A stretch of 64,000 bases of DNA, taken from NCBI GenBank assembly GCA_029706075.1, contig JAINUG010000108.1:2666001-2730000 (forward strand), in the 5' to 3' direction. The DNA is from Aldrovandia affinis (lineage: Eukaryota; Chordata; Actinopteri; Notacanthiformes; Halosauridae). A model generated the notes under the pieces. The model made no database searches. It had not been told where the DNA came from and saw nothing but the letters and a program-made list of their open reading frames with translations. Positions 33,962 to 45,629 of this stretch are shown here, in pieces. A program made the position numbers and the translations under genes. Numbering within the stretch: position 1 is the stretch's first letter; every line of letters begins with the position of its first letter.

Positions 33962-35461
33962 TACATATTTTCTGCAAATCTAATAACTATTCAAGCTAAA
34001 ATGAACAAAAAAACGTTTTTTCTGGAACTTCGTGTTCAGCTTACTGAAACTACAATCTCTCATTGTGCATTTGTTTCTCTCCTGCCCACAACAATGAAAA
34101 AAACATGCATTGCAGTCTGGGAAAATGAGGCATTGGGGAAAATTAAATAATAGGTCACTCATGTCATGAGCCCCCCAAATGCACTAGGTTTCATACAATT
34201 TAAAATCAAAGTAGAATACACATTCAAATCCATATGTCTTTGCTGATGTAAAGGGTGGTACGATTTGTCTTTACATCTGATACGATATATAGAAACATTG
34301 AATTATTTTCACACACGCACACACACACACACACATATATATAATGGGTTGATGCAAATCATCTATTTTTGGGAAAAATTACACTTTAAAACTAATCTAA
34401 ACTTTAAAACTTCTTTGACATGATTAACTTTTTATATAATGTACTTGAAGGGCACCTCATTTAAATGTTCTGGAAAAAAGTCAACCCCTCTCTTGTGTTC
34501 TTTTCCAAGTAGTAGTTATGTTGGATGGAAGTACCAAGCACACATTGCAAGCAGTTAATGTTTGGTTTTATTTTTCACTGAATAACCCTAAGGGCCCAAC
34601 AGATACATTTTCCCAGTACAGCTTACATCTGACATAAAGTTCTGGGCTAAAAACGTTTCACTTTTTTCATTTTTCAACTAAAAAATTCCCTCATTCTGTT
34701 CTATAAAGGGATTTTATCCCTCTGCTATTTGGTCAGTAGCCAAAGTTCTAATGCTTCACTCTCTGCTGCACTGTGGACCTCAAATGCATCTATCTTTACT
34801 TGGTTGTAAAGAAGGCTTGTAGGACTTAGCATAGGTGACCCATGGGCACAGTTCGACCAGACTACTTTGGAAAGAGAGATGCTTTTTCCATCTACTAATT
34901 TTGGGGGATTTTGGTGATGGTAAAGGGTCTGCTACATGCGAAAACACAAACCTTTTTGTTTTTATTTTAAACTGTCTCTTTGTCTGGTTGGGTGACTAAA
35001 CTTGGTATTTCTCCTCTTCACCCTGCTGACTTCTGTGCTATGTAAAGAAAAACACCCTCTATATTTACTGAAATTCAGAATGTTATGGTCTTTCCAAAAT
35101 GATGGCATCCTAAACCAGTGTTTCATGTAAAAGAGCAGGATTTAAACCAAAGCAGGATTATTAGAGTGAGTCTGGTGATGATGAATGCTGATGATCCACA
35201 AACGGAGAGGATAGGGGGCAATCAAGGAATGTTACAAACCCACTTTGGGGCAAAGTAGGGGCAAACTGGCATATGATTTGATGCCAAAGAATGATACCAG
35301 GTAGGTTCAAAAGAGAAACCATGTATATCCTACATCCTATTTATGTATGTGTATGTCTGAACGTGCAAAAGAGAGAAATATCATCATGATCAGAAATCAA
35401 TAGTATCTTAAATGCAAGTGTTCAGATTTGTCTGTTTAATACGTAACATTATATTCCCCTC
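33962..35461. other. unassigned sequence with CA tract
   Basis: A short CA/TA tract lies at about 34312-34345. The rest is AT-rich; I recognised no gene. Confidence 0.4.
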
Positions 35462-35585
35462 AAAATATGTCACAATTATTCATAACCCTGTATTCAGTAC
35501 TTTGTACACAGGACAACACTACTGAGACATCTTAAATAGTATTTTATGAGATTGGTGGACATACTGGGGGAATCTTTGACCAGTA
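35462..35585. mobile_element. Tc1-like transposon fragment
   Basis: It shares TGTCACAATTATT and CAGTACTTTGT with 7085-7210 and continues with a stretch (GAGATTGGTGGACATACTGG) resembling the complement of a common fish Tc1-like transposase gene. There are no inverted-repeat ends, so it is a fragment. The transposase would be read on the minus strand but is too short and decayed to translate usefully. Confidence 0.55.
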
Positions 35586-38500
35586 AAAATTGTTAACATT
35601 TCATAATAATTATTTTGTACTCTTCTACCATCTTTTTACAGCATTATACAATTTCAAACCAAATTAGAACTTTTATACGTACAGGTGCAATAATGAAAAA
35701 GCAGTTTCATGTGCCACAGTTTGTATTAAAATTTAGATTTTTGGAAACAATGCTCCATTCAAAATGAATGGTGAAAAGTTAGCTTGTGTGTTAGCAAGGT
35801 TCACTTCAGTACAATAATGCTGGAAACTGGAAGCCATTACCACACAGAAATCCATTGTTAAGGCAAAATGGCAGTGACCAGCAGCCCACTAAAGCACTAG
35901 TTATCACAACTGCATTGCCCCCAACATTTATACTCCCACACTGAGCACTAGCAGTTCAAAAACATTGTTAGCAGCTATCTAAGTAAGGTTTGATCGATCA
36001 GCTTAGTTTATTTAGTTATAATAGTTTTCTGTATTTTGGGTTGTTAATTTAGCAATTGTCGTGAATGACATTCATTAGATAAAAGTATTTGCTTGTAGTG
36101 GTGACAGAGATCAGACCATAAATACCATCCACTTGGCTAATAATAACTTACTAAGATCTAGCTTGCTATGTATGCTTGCTCAGTAATAATGCACATTGGC
36201 ATGTGAGTCTGGCTAGGTAACTAGTTAATCTCAGCTGATTTGCAGCTGATGTTGTGTGCAAATAGTTTATCTTTGTTAATTATTTAGTGTTAGCATATAG
36301 CTAGCTAGTAAGCTAGGTGGTGTCATTAATGTCAATGAATTTTTTTCATTTGTAAGTTGTAAGGTAAAATGTGGAAATAAAGGTGGAAAAAGTCTGATAT
36401 AATATGTTTTCATTTCAGGCTGTAAGGCAACAAAAGGTGAAATGTTGAGATGAGGTATAGACTGTAAAGGGGCACCATATATACTCACACACTGTCATAC
36501 ACAGTGGGTACTACACAATATGAAGATACTATGCAATAGTGTCCCTTCAAATCCCATATCTAGACCAACATGTACCCGAGTCGATGCAACGATTGTTGAT
36601 GCGATTGCTTTAGTGCAAACTAGGTACTTAACATTTCATCTTAATCAGAAAAGACCATGCCAATGCTCCCATTTCCTCTAAGATTTATCAAACCATCTGC
36701 TGCAATTTGTGCCACACTAACTCAAGAGCGGGTCAAAATACTGGGGTACACTCTATCCCCACTTGGTGAACTTCTCTTCAACCCCCTGGCTTGGCCCTTT
36801 ATTCCTGGTCCACAGGGTCTTTAGTCTCCATCACATTTGCTGATGGTTTTCAAGCATTCAGCCAAAAACCAGCGCCGCAAAGCCGGGCTGCCACGAGGTA
36901 ACTTCTAGCATGCTGAGAGAGTTTCCAACGGAGAGGGAGAAGAAACGGTGCATTTCTTCAGCGGCAAGTGGCCTAGCCTAGCAACAGCTTTGTCTTTGAC
37001 AAAATTATACTAGTCAAGAAACTTTTCATGAATAAAACATGGGGAACACAAGGTACTGGAAACGTCCTCACATTATTTACGGATGCTGTGTTACGTAACA
37101 GGGTGACAAAAGGGTCCTACGAGGAAGCTGAATACCTGCCAGGTCCGTGCTGAAAACAAGCCTCGCAGTTCGTATTTACACATAATCTTCTGCAGACATC
37201 ACTTTGATCGAATGTCATCATTCATGCAATGCAATGCAACGTGGAGTGGTTGGATTTAAAAATGAACTCGCCTCTGACTGCCAGTGGTTTTAATGTTCGA
37301 GCTTTACTGCAGTCGTCTGGCAGATAAAACAAAACGCAGGGGCATGACCACACTGAAATCCTATATGCTAAAGTTGCACAAGAATAATAGAAAATTAAGA
37401 GCGAATAAAAAAAAAAATTTCCATGACGCCATTTTGCATGTCTGCAGTACCATAGAAACATCTGTCTAATTTCGGTCCCTCCGTACTACTGTAGATCAGG
37501 TGAAGCCAACAATTTCTCTTGCCCATGCAAACACTGTCAAAAGACTGTCATTGACTGATGTAGTTTGCCTTTGTTTGGACAGAGCTGTTTTTATTTTTTT
37601 TCTGGACAGGAGAAAAGTTACTGTTATGCCCATCCGGGGGAGTACATCGGAGTACTGCTATAGCAATGTATTCCACAGGAAGTTGAAACACAGGTACACA
37701 CATTTAAAAGTTCAAAACAAAAGGAAAGTGGATTTCTTGGCTTTGAAGAGGACTGTCCAAACCTTTTTGAGAGAAACTATTAATCTATTATAAGGGTGTT
37801 TGTGTTTTATTTTTTGCTGTCTATAAACGTCTTTATTTAGAATTTGTCTACAGAGATCAGATATTGCAGTGAATAGGAGAAGAAGGATACATGAAGTAAT
37901 ATGAAAATCATTTTTTACGTAAATAAATATACTATGACACCAAGTGCTGGGCTAAAAATGTGTTAAATTGAATGCGTGTGTGTGTCAACGAGGGCATGAG
38001 ATAGTGGGGGAGGGGGTTGAGGGGTGTTTAAACACATTAAGTAGTCGACTAGGGTCTATAAATATAAATAGTGTTTTCGTTTGGTGAACGCAACCCATGG
38101 AAAGTAGTCAAAGGAGGGAGTGGACTATAGCAAACGTGCAATTGTCAGATTAGTGTAATGATCTTTGTTACTGTGGATTGTAAACAACTGCAAGCACTAA
38201 CTAAAATTATACTGTATGGCAGGAAATTAAAGGCACAATTTACATATTAACAAGATTCAAAACAAAAAACAACTCTGTCAACTCTATATTAAGCTGTTTT
38301 ATTCATACTGAATATCAGTACATATTTAAATCAGTCTTGTCGGAAAATGTTGACCTACAAGTCTGCTGAGTCATGCTGGTCAACATGACCCACCACCTCG
38401 TAAATAACAAACCCGGCAGATATGTGACACTCAGGTGAAACTGGGGAGCAACAGAGATCACAGCTTGGATGCATAGTCAGATATTCCACTCCTAACTCAT

Positions 38501-39204
38501 TGGCTGGTTGGCAAAATTTAGAGCACATCAAGTATCGAAGGAGAATCATCTCTAATCTTGGACAATTTCACATCACCTCGGCTGTACGGTTGCCCGCTCA
38601 GGGTGAGGCAGTATTTGTTCAGACCGTTACCTGAGTAGTCCATGAGACTGCCTCTTCACACTTTGACCTGTCTGCTCTTGGGTGGCACAAGATGTGTGTG
38701 TGGTGTGAGCAGAACGTGCTTCATTCAGGCCTTGTCTCTCTCTCTAAAAGCTCCGGAGTTGACTCGCATGACCTCGCTCTCAGGCACCCGTCTCTATAAA
38801 ACTGATAAAAGACGGCCCTCTGCTGGTGGCTCTGTATTTATGACTTGTTTTGGCCTGAGCTCAGCAGACAGACAGGGAACAGACTGATCCCAGACCTGTT
38901 TTCAGTGTCCTGTCAGCAATGTTAGCATAGCATAGCTAAACAGTTAGAAAACATTTGTAATACATGTAAAACAGGTGGCACAATCAGTTTTTTGTAAGAT
39001 TATGTTACAGGTTTATATTTTTAACCCTTCATCTCAAACCAAAAGGTGTTCTTTCGCAAGCTTTGGAAGGCAATCGTAAAATAATTGTTATTATACCGAC
39101 TTCAGCTGGACTTCCAGTAACAGCTCATTTAGATTTGTAAGCACATTTTTTACAAATGTAATTAAAGCCACATTGCAGCTGCAAACATAATATTATAGAT
39201 TATA
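35586..39204. other. unassigned sequence
   Basis: No gene was recognised in about 3.6 kb. Small open frames at 36276-36488 (minus), 37222-37461 (minus) and 37500-37793 (plus) lack motifs. A poly-A run lies near 37408-37417. Confidence 0.4.
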
Positions 39205-39215
39205 AATAAGTATTT

Positions 39216-39586
39216 GGCGGCACGGTGGTGCAGTGGATAGCACTGTCGCCTCACAGCAAGAAGGTCTCGGGTTCGAATCCAGGCCGGGGGCCTTTCTGTG
39301 CGGAGTTTGCATGTTCTCCCCGTGTCCGCGTGGGTTTCCTCCGGGTACTCCGGTTTCCTCCCACAGTCCAAAGACATGCACGTTAGGCTAATTGGAGAGT
39401 CTAAATTGCCCGTAGGTATGAGTGTGTGAGTGAATGGTGTGTGTGCCCTGCGATGGATTGGCGACCTGTCCAGGGTGTATTCCTGCCTCTCGCCCGGAAC
39501 GCATGCTGGGATAGGCTCCAGCCCCCCCCCGCGACCCTGACCAGGAATAAGCGGCTTAGACAATGGATGGATGGATGGATGGATGG
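39216..39586 (+). mobile_element. V-SINE, full-length copy C
   Basis: The same V-SINE as copies A and B, in forward orientation, from GGCGGCACGGTGGTGCAGTG to the GGAT-repeat end. It is flanked by perfect 11-base duplications AATAAGTATTT at 39205-39215 and 39587-39597. It is almost identical to copy A. Open frames on the minus strand are SINE by-products. Confidence 0.95.
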
Positions 39587-39597
39587 AATAAGTATTT

Positions 39598-41730
39598 AGG
39601 AGTTGCTGTGCTGGAGCCGCTTTGGGTCATACTGCGGATATGATTCAGATGTTTTATTTTTTACCTCCAAGTTTTTATATAAAAAACATGATGGTGGTAA
39701 AAGGGCTGGGAAGGTTGTCCCAGAATGCAATGCAAAAGAAAGGTGCCCCATGTGTCTGAGCATGCTCTGACGCCACTGCTTCATTATCCACTGGCCTGAG
39801 AAAGGTACATTTCACTCACAACGAGCTTAAGTTGTTTTCTCTCAAGCTTCTCCACAAAACCCTTTGTTTTCCCCTGTGTTGTCATTACAGTAATATGCAG
39901 AGAATGGGAAAGTTAGAATTATGACTTGTGTATGAGAACACTCACCTGTAATGCCATGCATTTACTAAAACGTGCACTGTGATTCAATCTTGGAGAGTTG
40001 TCTTATTCCCTAAGCGAGAGAGGGAAAAAAATATTAGAAGCTGAGCTGAAAATTAGGCACATTTATGTACAGGGAAAGGAGTCTGATAAAAGTCCCACGA
40101 GTTCTTTATAAAGCAGGATCGTACTTGCAATGTACTGTGAACTCTGAATTTATTCTAAGCCCACACAACCATGTGTGAGGTTTCTCTACCATTCAAAATT
40201 ACAAGGTAAATACATTTCACCCTTTAAGCATTGAAACCAGTGCATAATTAACATTCCCTGTCTGTTTACAGTCAATTATTTAACGCAGTGGTTCTCTCTG
40301 CCAGCTGGTGATTATCCTGTCTCATGTCTTTTAATAAAGAAATCTCTTTTTGAAAGGCCCATATCACAGAGATAACCATAGAGTGGACCCGGCTATTAAG
40401 ACTGAGACAGACACAAAATGGTTCTGGTTGAAACTCCATGCCTGATGAAACTACATGCTTGCCATTTGTGCATATGTGCAGACAGACAGATACAGGACAA
40501 AGACACTGTAGACAGTCAAACAGACACAGATCTGTTTTGAGTCATATTCTAAAGCTCCCAGATGCCCCGATGATCATAATGCTAATGAGCTGTGGGTAGA
40601 GGTTCTGCCGGCAGTCTTAATCAGATTTATATTAATCTTGGGCATGTGATGCATGCGCTCATGACAGAATTAACGCAGGCAATATCTCTCTTGAGGTCAG
40701 ACATTTTGGCTTTTCCTCGACACTATGTTGAAGGTCATTATTGTGCATATGTTATTTAGTAATATGCAACCCTGCAGCTTTACATCATAATACACGTGAA
40801 ACAAGATCCTGGAGCCCAAAATCGACCATATTCGTGTGTATATAGCGGGTGTGTATATACTAGGCCCTCTAGCCAGTGTTTACAATTTGATAAGTGCACA
40901 CAAGTTAAAGGGTCGTTGTGTGTGTCTGATGGTTCTGATAAAACAAGCCAACCGCTTTCCTACCGCACACAATTCCGAACTGGCATGTAGCACCGCTCTG
41001 GTGAGAAACATGCAATTACATGCAATAGTTTTCAAATCCTTCCACTTCCTGTTTTACACATTTTCTTTGACTCTTTGAGAATCCTGATCGGCATGATAAC
41101 TACAGGGCACCCTGGCATGGCTTTATAAGAGGCCTGAGACCCACAGCAGGGGAGAGAGTTCTGGAGATAATACAGGCTATGCCTTGTGTTTATGTGCATT
41201 TTGTATTCGTTCTGTTCTGTTAGGTGGAATTATACGACCATGGTGGCAGAAAGGAACATAAAAACATGATATTTACTGCTTTTCGCTATGAACGCGAATT
41301 ATGATTTCTCAACAAGTTCTCAAGTCTACATGGCCAACATGATTCTTTGCTTCACACCGAATTCAGATTTACAAACCTTTACAAAAGCCAAAACAGGGTG
41401 TTCTTACAGGTTCTTACAGGAAAATGATGCTGCTTTACTATTGGTAAACCAGCAGTTGGTAAACTATTGGTAAACCAGCAATTTACTATTGGTACTGCTG
41501 GTTTACTATTCTCAAGTATGCTAATGTGGTTCACCTGTGGATGCAAGTGAGCACAGGCCAGGTGCAATGAGTGAAATGTATGTATTCAACATGTTGATCT
41601 GTATTGAACTACCCAATTTGAGATGAGGTTTACATTGTGAGTGACGGGCGATCATGATAATGCAAAATCTCATAGTGGTCATTTCCCCACAGGTAAACAG
41701 AAATGTTAAATGAAATGTCAAATTAATTAA
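39598..41730. other. unassigned sequence
   Basis: No gene was recognised. A short internally repeated stretch with GGTAAACCAGCA units lies at about 41440-41515. Confidence 0.4.
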
Positions 41731-41738
41731 TGTAAAGC

Positions 41739-42089
41739 TTGGAGCTTTATATTAGGCAAGGCAAGAGAAGGACAATAATAGCACAAAATGATAAATACTA
41801 TATTGTCAATATAAATAAACAAGCTATTAAAGAAAAAGCCATACGGTATGAAAGAATGAGGGACGGAGAAACAAAAATGTCTTTTACCATTCTTCCCTAC
41901 AATGTTTCACAGAATGCCCCATATTCAATTGACTCCGATACAAATTTTCAAGAATGTACCCATATGTTTTCCAAAAACCCTGACACTCAGCTGGCAATTG
42001 TGGTAACAAACTCTTGTGCCCAAAAGGGGGGTACTACTGTAGTATGCAAAGGTTTGGAGCATCAGAGGTATTGTAAAAAGCTTGTATGA
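41739..42089 (+). other. unidentified open frame, possibly an exon
   Basis: A 116-codon open frame starts at a TTG after an upstream stop, so it has no proper ATG until MRDGETKMSF inside it. That makes it more like an exon or chance than a whole gene. An acceptor-like TATATTAG lies near 41754 and a donor-like AGGTATTG near 42067, and these would give a roughly 310-base exon. The peptide is hydrophilic, with KMSFTILPY and later QLAIVVTNSC and TTVVCKG. This spacing faintly recalls beta-trefoil cytokines of the IL-1/IL-18 type, but the similarity is far too weak to name it. Confidence 0.15.
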
Positions 42090-43664
42090 GTATAATCTGA
42101 ATACTATTAGTGTAGATCAATTATTAGTCGAAAGTCATTGTGGGTGCAATCATTCTGCAACTCACATATTCCATGTATCTTTTGTTTGTTTAACCTATGT
42201 CTTCAAATGACCTGTTGCATCAAAGAAAGTCATGCATATCCTATAAATTCATGATATTTGTACTGGTGTTTTTGGTGAGGCAATTAAAAAGCCATTTTGC
42301 CAACATAGCACTGGATGGTGAGTTACAAGTACACCATTGGCCTGCGTCATTAAGGTCTACAATTCACCACACCTGACCCTGGCGCAACAAAGTTGGGGGG
42401 CGGAAGTGGATACCTTGTTCTGAACACAGACATCACCTCAAGGGCTTACACTTGACGTGTTTAATTCCCAGGACAAACCCATTTTCACACACTTTTGAGA
42501 TTCTGGTTGAAGCCTCAGCACTTTTGAACATCAGCATGTGAATATAAGGGGAGCATATTGTCACCGCATCGAACAATAGCTGAGGTGTAAATGAAATAAA
42601 TATTGTTACAACACTATGTGCCACGTAAAATGTTGTCACATATAATAATTAAGTGGTCCTACAAATCCTTAAATTATATCTCATGGACATATCATACACA
42701 AACTGTGTGTTTATGTGTGTGTGTGTGTGTATATATACACAGTCACTACTCATGTCGGTACCTGCTGATGGTTTCAACAGTAATTAATTGGCTTCATATC
42801 CCTGAGAAACCATCAGGGATTCGGGTTATTGTGAGAAAATGATCTCTGGCAGACGTAAGCCTCACCACACAATCATTGCAAAGCCCCGTTATCCACTCTA
42901 GAGGGGCAGGAATGTTCACATCAAAAGAGGGCATTGTTTCTGCCCACCAAAGGTTTGCACAGCTACTTCATAAAATAATAATATCGACAGGGTCCTCGGT
43001 AAAGACAGAATCTGCAGCATGCAGGCCCAATGTTGTCAGGCCCAGGAGAGGATGTGCCACATGGGAAAGGGTGTCTGGCTGAAGTCACGTGGTTCACAAA
43101 AAAAAGGATCTGGACACCTCCCTTTCAATTCATGTTCCAAGTGTTTCCCGGCCATCTGGATCCTTGTATATATGCAAAAGTGCAAACAAAGTGTCCAGAG
43201 ACAAAACACCCCCTGAAAGGAAGAGCGTATCATGCATAGATACCCCCCATCCTTTTTGTTGTTGCATGGATTCAGTCTCACATGGCTGACTAAAGGAAAT
43301 GTTTGAAAATGTGAAATACACAGCAAATATGCACAACACACACTTTGTCTCATGTCTCATATAGCAGATTATTACTGCTCAGAAAGCCGTTCTCAAAAAT
43401 CATGTCTGACTGACCATTATACAGTATGCATATAATGAATTTATACCCTCAAATGACTACTAAACTCACAATAGTGTGGCATAATACAACATCAAAAATA
43501 AAGCTAACAATGACATAAAGAAAATGTGTATAATGAAAGGAAAATACATTTAAAATGAAAAAACATACATACAATGTTGAATCTCTCCTGAAGGTCTTCA
43601 CCTTTCACAGAAACCTCTACCCCAGTGTACATTCAGTACTAAGAAATTATCATACAAAAAAGGA
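42090..43664. other. unassigned sequence
   Basis: No gene was recognised. A short GT/TA tract lies at about 42706-42740. Mutually overlapping frames on both strands at 42876-43360 show no motif. Confidence 0.4.
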
Positions 43665-43793
43665 TGTTTAGAGCAGGAGGTTTATTGACACAAAGGACAT
43701 AGTATTTTAAGCACGGTTGTGTGACGGATTTAGTTCTTGGGCTTGAGTCCAAGGCGGGATAGCACCTGGTCGTGGGATGAGGTTATTGACCCC
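43665..43793 (-). other. possible 3'-terminal exon of an unknown gene
   Basis: On the minus strand a pyrimidine-rich tract (TTTTTCTCTCTCTTTGTC) leads to CCAATAG, a good splice acceptor. The following frame, after one base, reads SITSSHDQVLSRLGLKPKN and stops at 43730-43732. An AATAAA signal lies about 45 bases further on (43681-43686). The order acceptor, short frame, stop and polyadenylation signal is what a last exon looks like. I do not recognise the peptide. Possible upstream exons on the minus strand were not found with confidence; a 49-base candidate ending at a GTATAA donor near 44535 does not keep the frame. Confidence 0.3.
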
Positions 43794-43862
43794 CTATTGG
43801 ACATCAAAGACAAAGAGAGAGAAAAATCAAATGTAGGTTAACATGGAACAATGAGGAGATGG

Positions 43863-44455
43863 GAAGTGTTGGGAAGTAGTTTAACTACATAGAATAGTTG
43901 AACTACATTTTGCAGTAGCTTTCTGGTAGTTTAAGTAAATTCAAATTTGCATAGTATTTTTAATAGCTAATTACTTTTTTGCCATGTTGAGACGTAGTTA
44001 ACTGCTGGAACTACCAACAATTCTTTTGTCTAGAAATTAAAGTAATTACGTGTTTTCAGAGACCTGTTTCAGAGCGTGTTGCATTAGGAATGATCAGCTG
44101 GCCTCCAAGTACTTCTTGGATGAGATCTGATGCTTGCGTGCTACGGCTCTGCTTGTTCCAGAGGGCTTGACACTGATGAAAGTAATAAACTACAATTGTT
44201 GTTAATGTCTTAATCAGAGTGGTATTTTTGCAGTCATGTGACTTAATGTTTAGGGTTTCGAGTCCTGATGTATTGTATGACATTTCAGATGTCGATATTA
44301 TCTTTTTTTTCAAAGTAGTTTGAACTACTGTTTCTTAGTAACTTTAGTTAAACTATATTTCTCTTGAGGGTAGCTTTGCTGTAGCTCAAATTCTTCCAGT
44401 GTGAAGTAATTGGTAGCTTGTAAAACTATAATTTCAGAATTGCTTCCCCAACACT
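43863..44455. mobile_element. hAT-type non-autonomous element
   Basis: The ends AGTGTTGGGAAG (from 43865) and CTTCCCCAACACT (to 44455) are inverted repeats typical of fish hAT elements, with longer imperfect inverted similarity inside (AGTAGTTTAACTAC near the left, AGTTTGAACTACT near the right). Eight-base duplications GGAGATGG occur at 43855-43862 and 44456-44463, two bases from the left repeat. At about 590 bp it has no transposase. It lies just upstream (in minus-strand terms) of the possible terminal exon, so it may sit in an intron. Confidence 0.75.
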
Positions 44456-44463
44456 GGAGATGG

Positions 44464-45469
44464 GGAGGCGGTGGGGCGCCTGAAACAGCTTAGCACGATC
44501 GGAGAAAGGTACGTGGTGATTTTATACCTGTTGGGAAGATTAGTTTCAGCTGGTTGAGGGAAACGTCAGAGGTTGTCTGATAATTTCCCTCCAAAATCTT
44601 TGTTTAAAAACTCCTTTGTTTAAAGCCCTTTAAAGTAGTTTGCTCTCTATAGAGACTGTGTGCAGTAAAATGAGCTTGCTGATTCAGGAGTTTTTGTAGA
44701 AAATCTGCGTTAGTGGTAACAGTTTCATGAGGGAGTAAATGAAATGAACAAGGGGAGGTGCAGATGAGAGATGACGAGGAAGTAAATATGGTGCATTCTG
44801 CAGTCATCTGCTGTCTAAACTATGTGACATTTGGCAGGCAATATTAAGCGATGCTAACATTCTGTATTTGCAGTGCAAATAATACAGTACTTGTAATTAT
44901 TATGACATATTACCTTTGACACCGTGATAGTACAACAGAATTTATCCTATTTTTACTACTCAGGTGGAGAGAAAGGAGACACGTCTCAGATTCAAAACCA
45001 CCAAGTTGTTGAGTGGTGCAGGTGAAAACAAATGAATACAGATCATGCAAGAGATTTGTAAAACCAATCAAGTACATTTCAAACTGTAGGGCTAGCATAA
45101 ACTATGGTAATATCAGTACCCTCAAACGACTACACAATATTCCTGATGTAGTACAGATCAGACAAGCAATGGATTGTAAATTGGTGGCTGATTTGTACAA
45201 GAAACAGAGAAAATAACCAGTATACTGAGAAATGGCATAGTCATGAAACCCAACCATTAACATCGAAAAAGCCATGATTAAGCTCTCCTTTAAATGCACA
45301 ACCCACAATTGTGTTAGTTGCACGATAGTAGTTTTCTAAACAGAAAAATTGCATCATTCAATATTAAGGACAACAGCATGTTAAATTCTACAGTCTGCAA
45401 GGGTTTGAAATCAATGCATAAGTCCTAAAATGGTTGCGGCATACAAGAAGTATCACATAAAATGTTCTT
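44464..45469. other. unassigned sequence
   Basis: No gene or repeat was recognised. If the exon near 43.7 kb is real, this could be its intron. Confidence 0.35.
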
Positions 45470-45625
45470 CCTGGTGAAACTCCACAGTGGCACCCCTGAC
45501 AGGTACCTAACCTGAATTCAAATGGTTTCGGTTAATATCCATCTGTATAAATGGATACAGTACAGAAATGTAGCTATGTATTTCAAACCATATAAGGGCA
45601 TCTGCTGAGTAAAAAATAATAATTT
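45470..45625 (+). mobile_element. decayed SINE fragment
   Basis: The stretch matches the body of the SINE at 14086-14282: GGTACCTAACCTGAATT, then ATATCCATCTGTATAAATGG, then GGGCATCTGCTGAGTAAA, the last being a worn form of the L2-type tail. The tRNA-like head is lost or unrecognisable. It is older than the 14 kb copy. Confidence 0.7.
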
Positions 45626-45629
45626 CATA

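Noticed and set aside
44529-44581. A 49-base minus-strand exon joined to the possible last exon
   Set aside because: The only open frame runs into a stop right after the junction and the acceptor before it lacks a pyrimidine tract.
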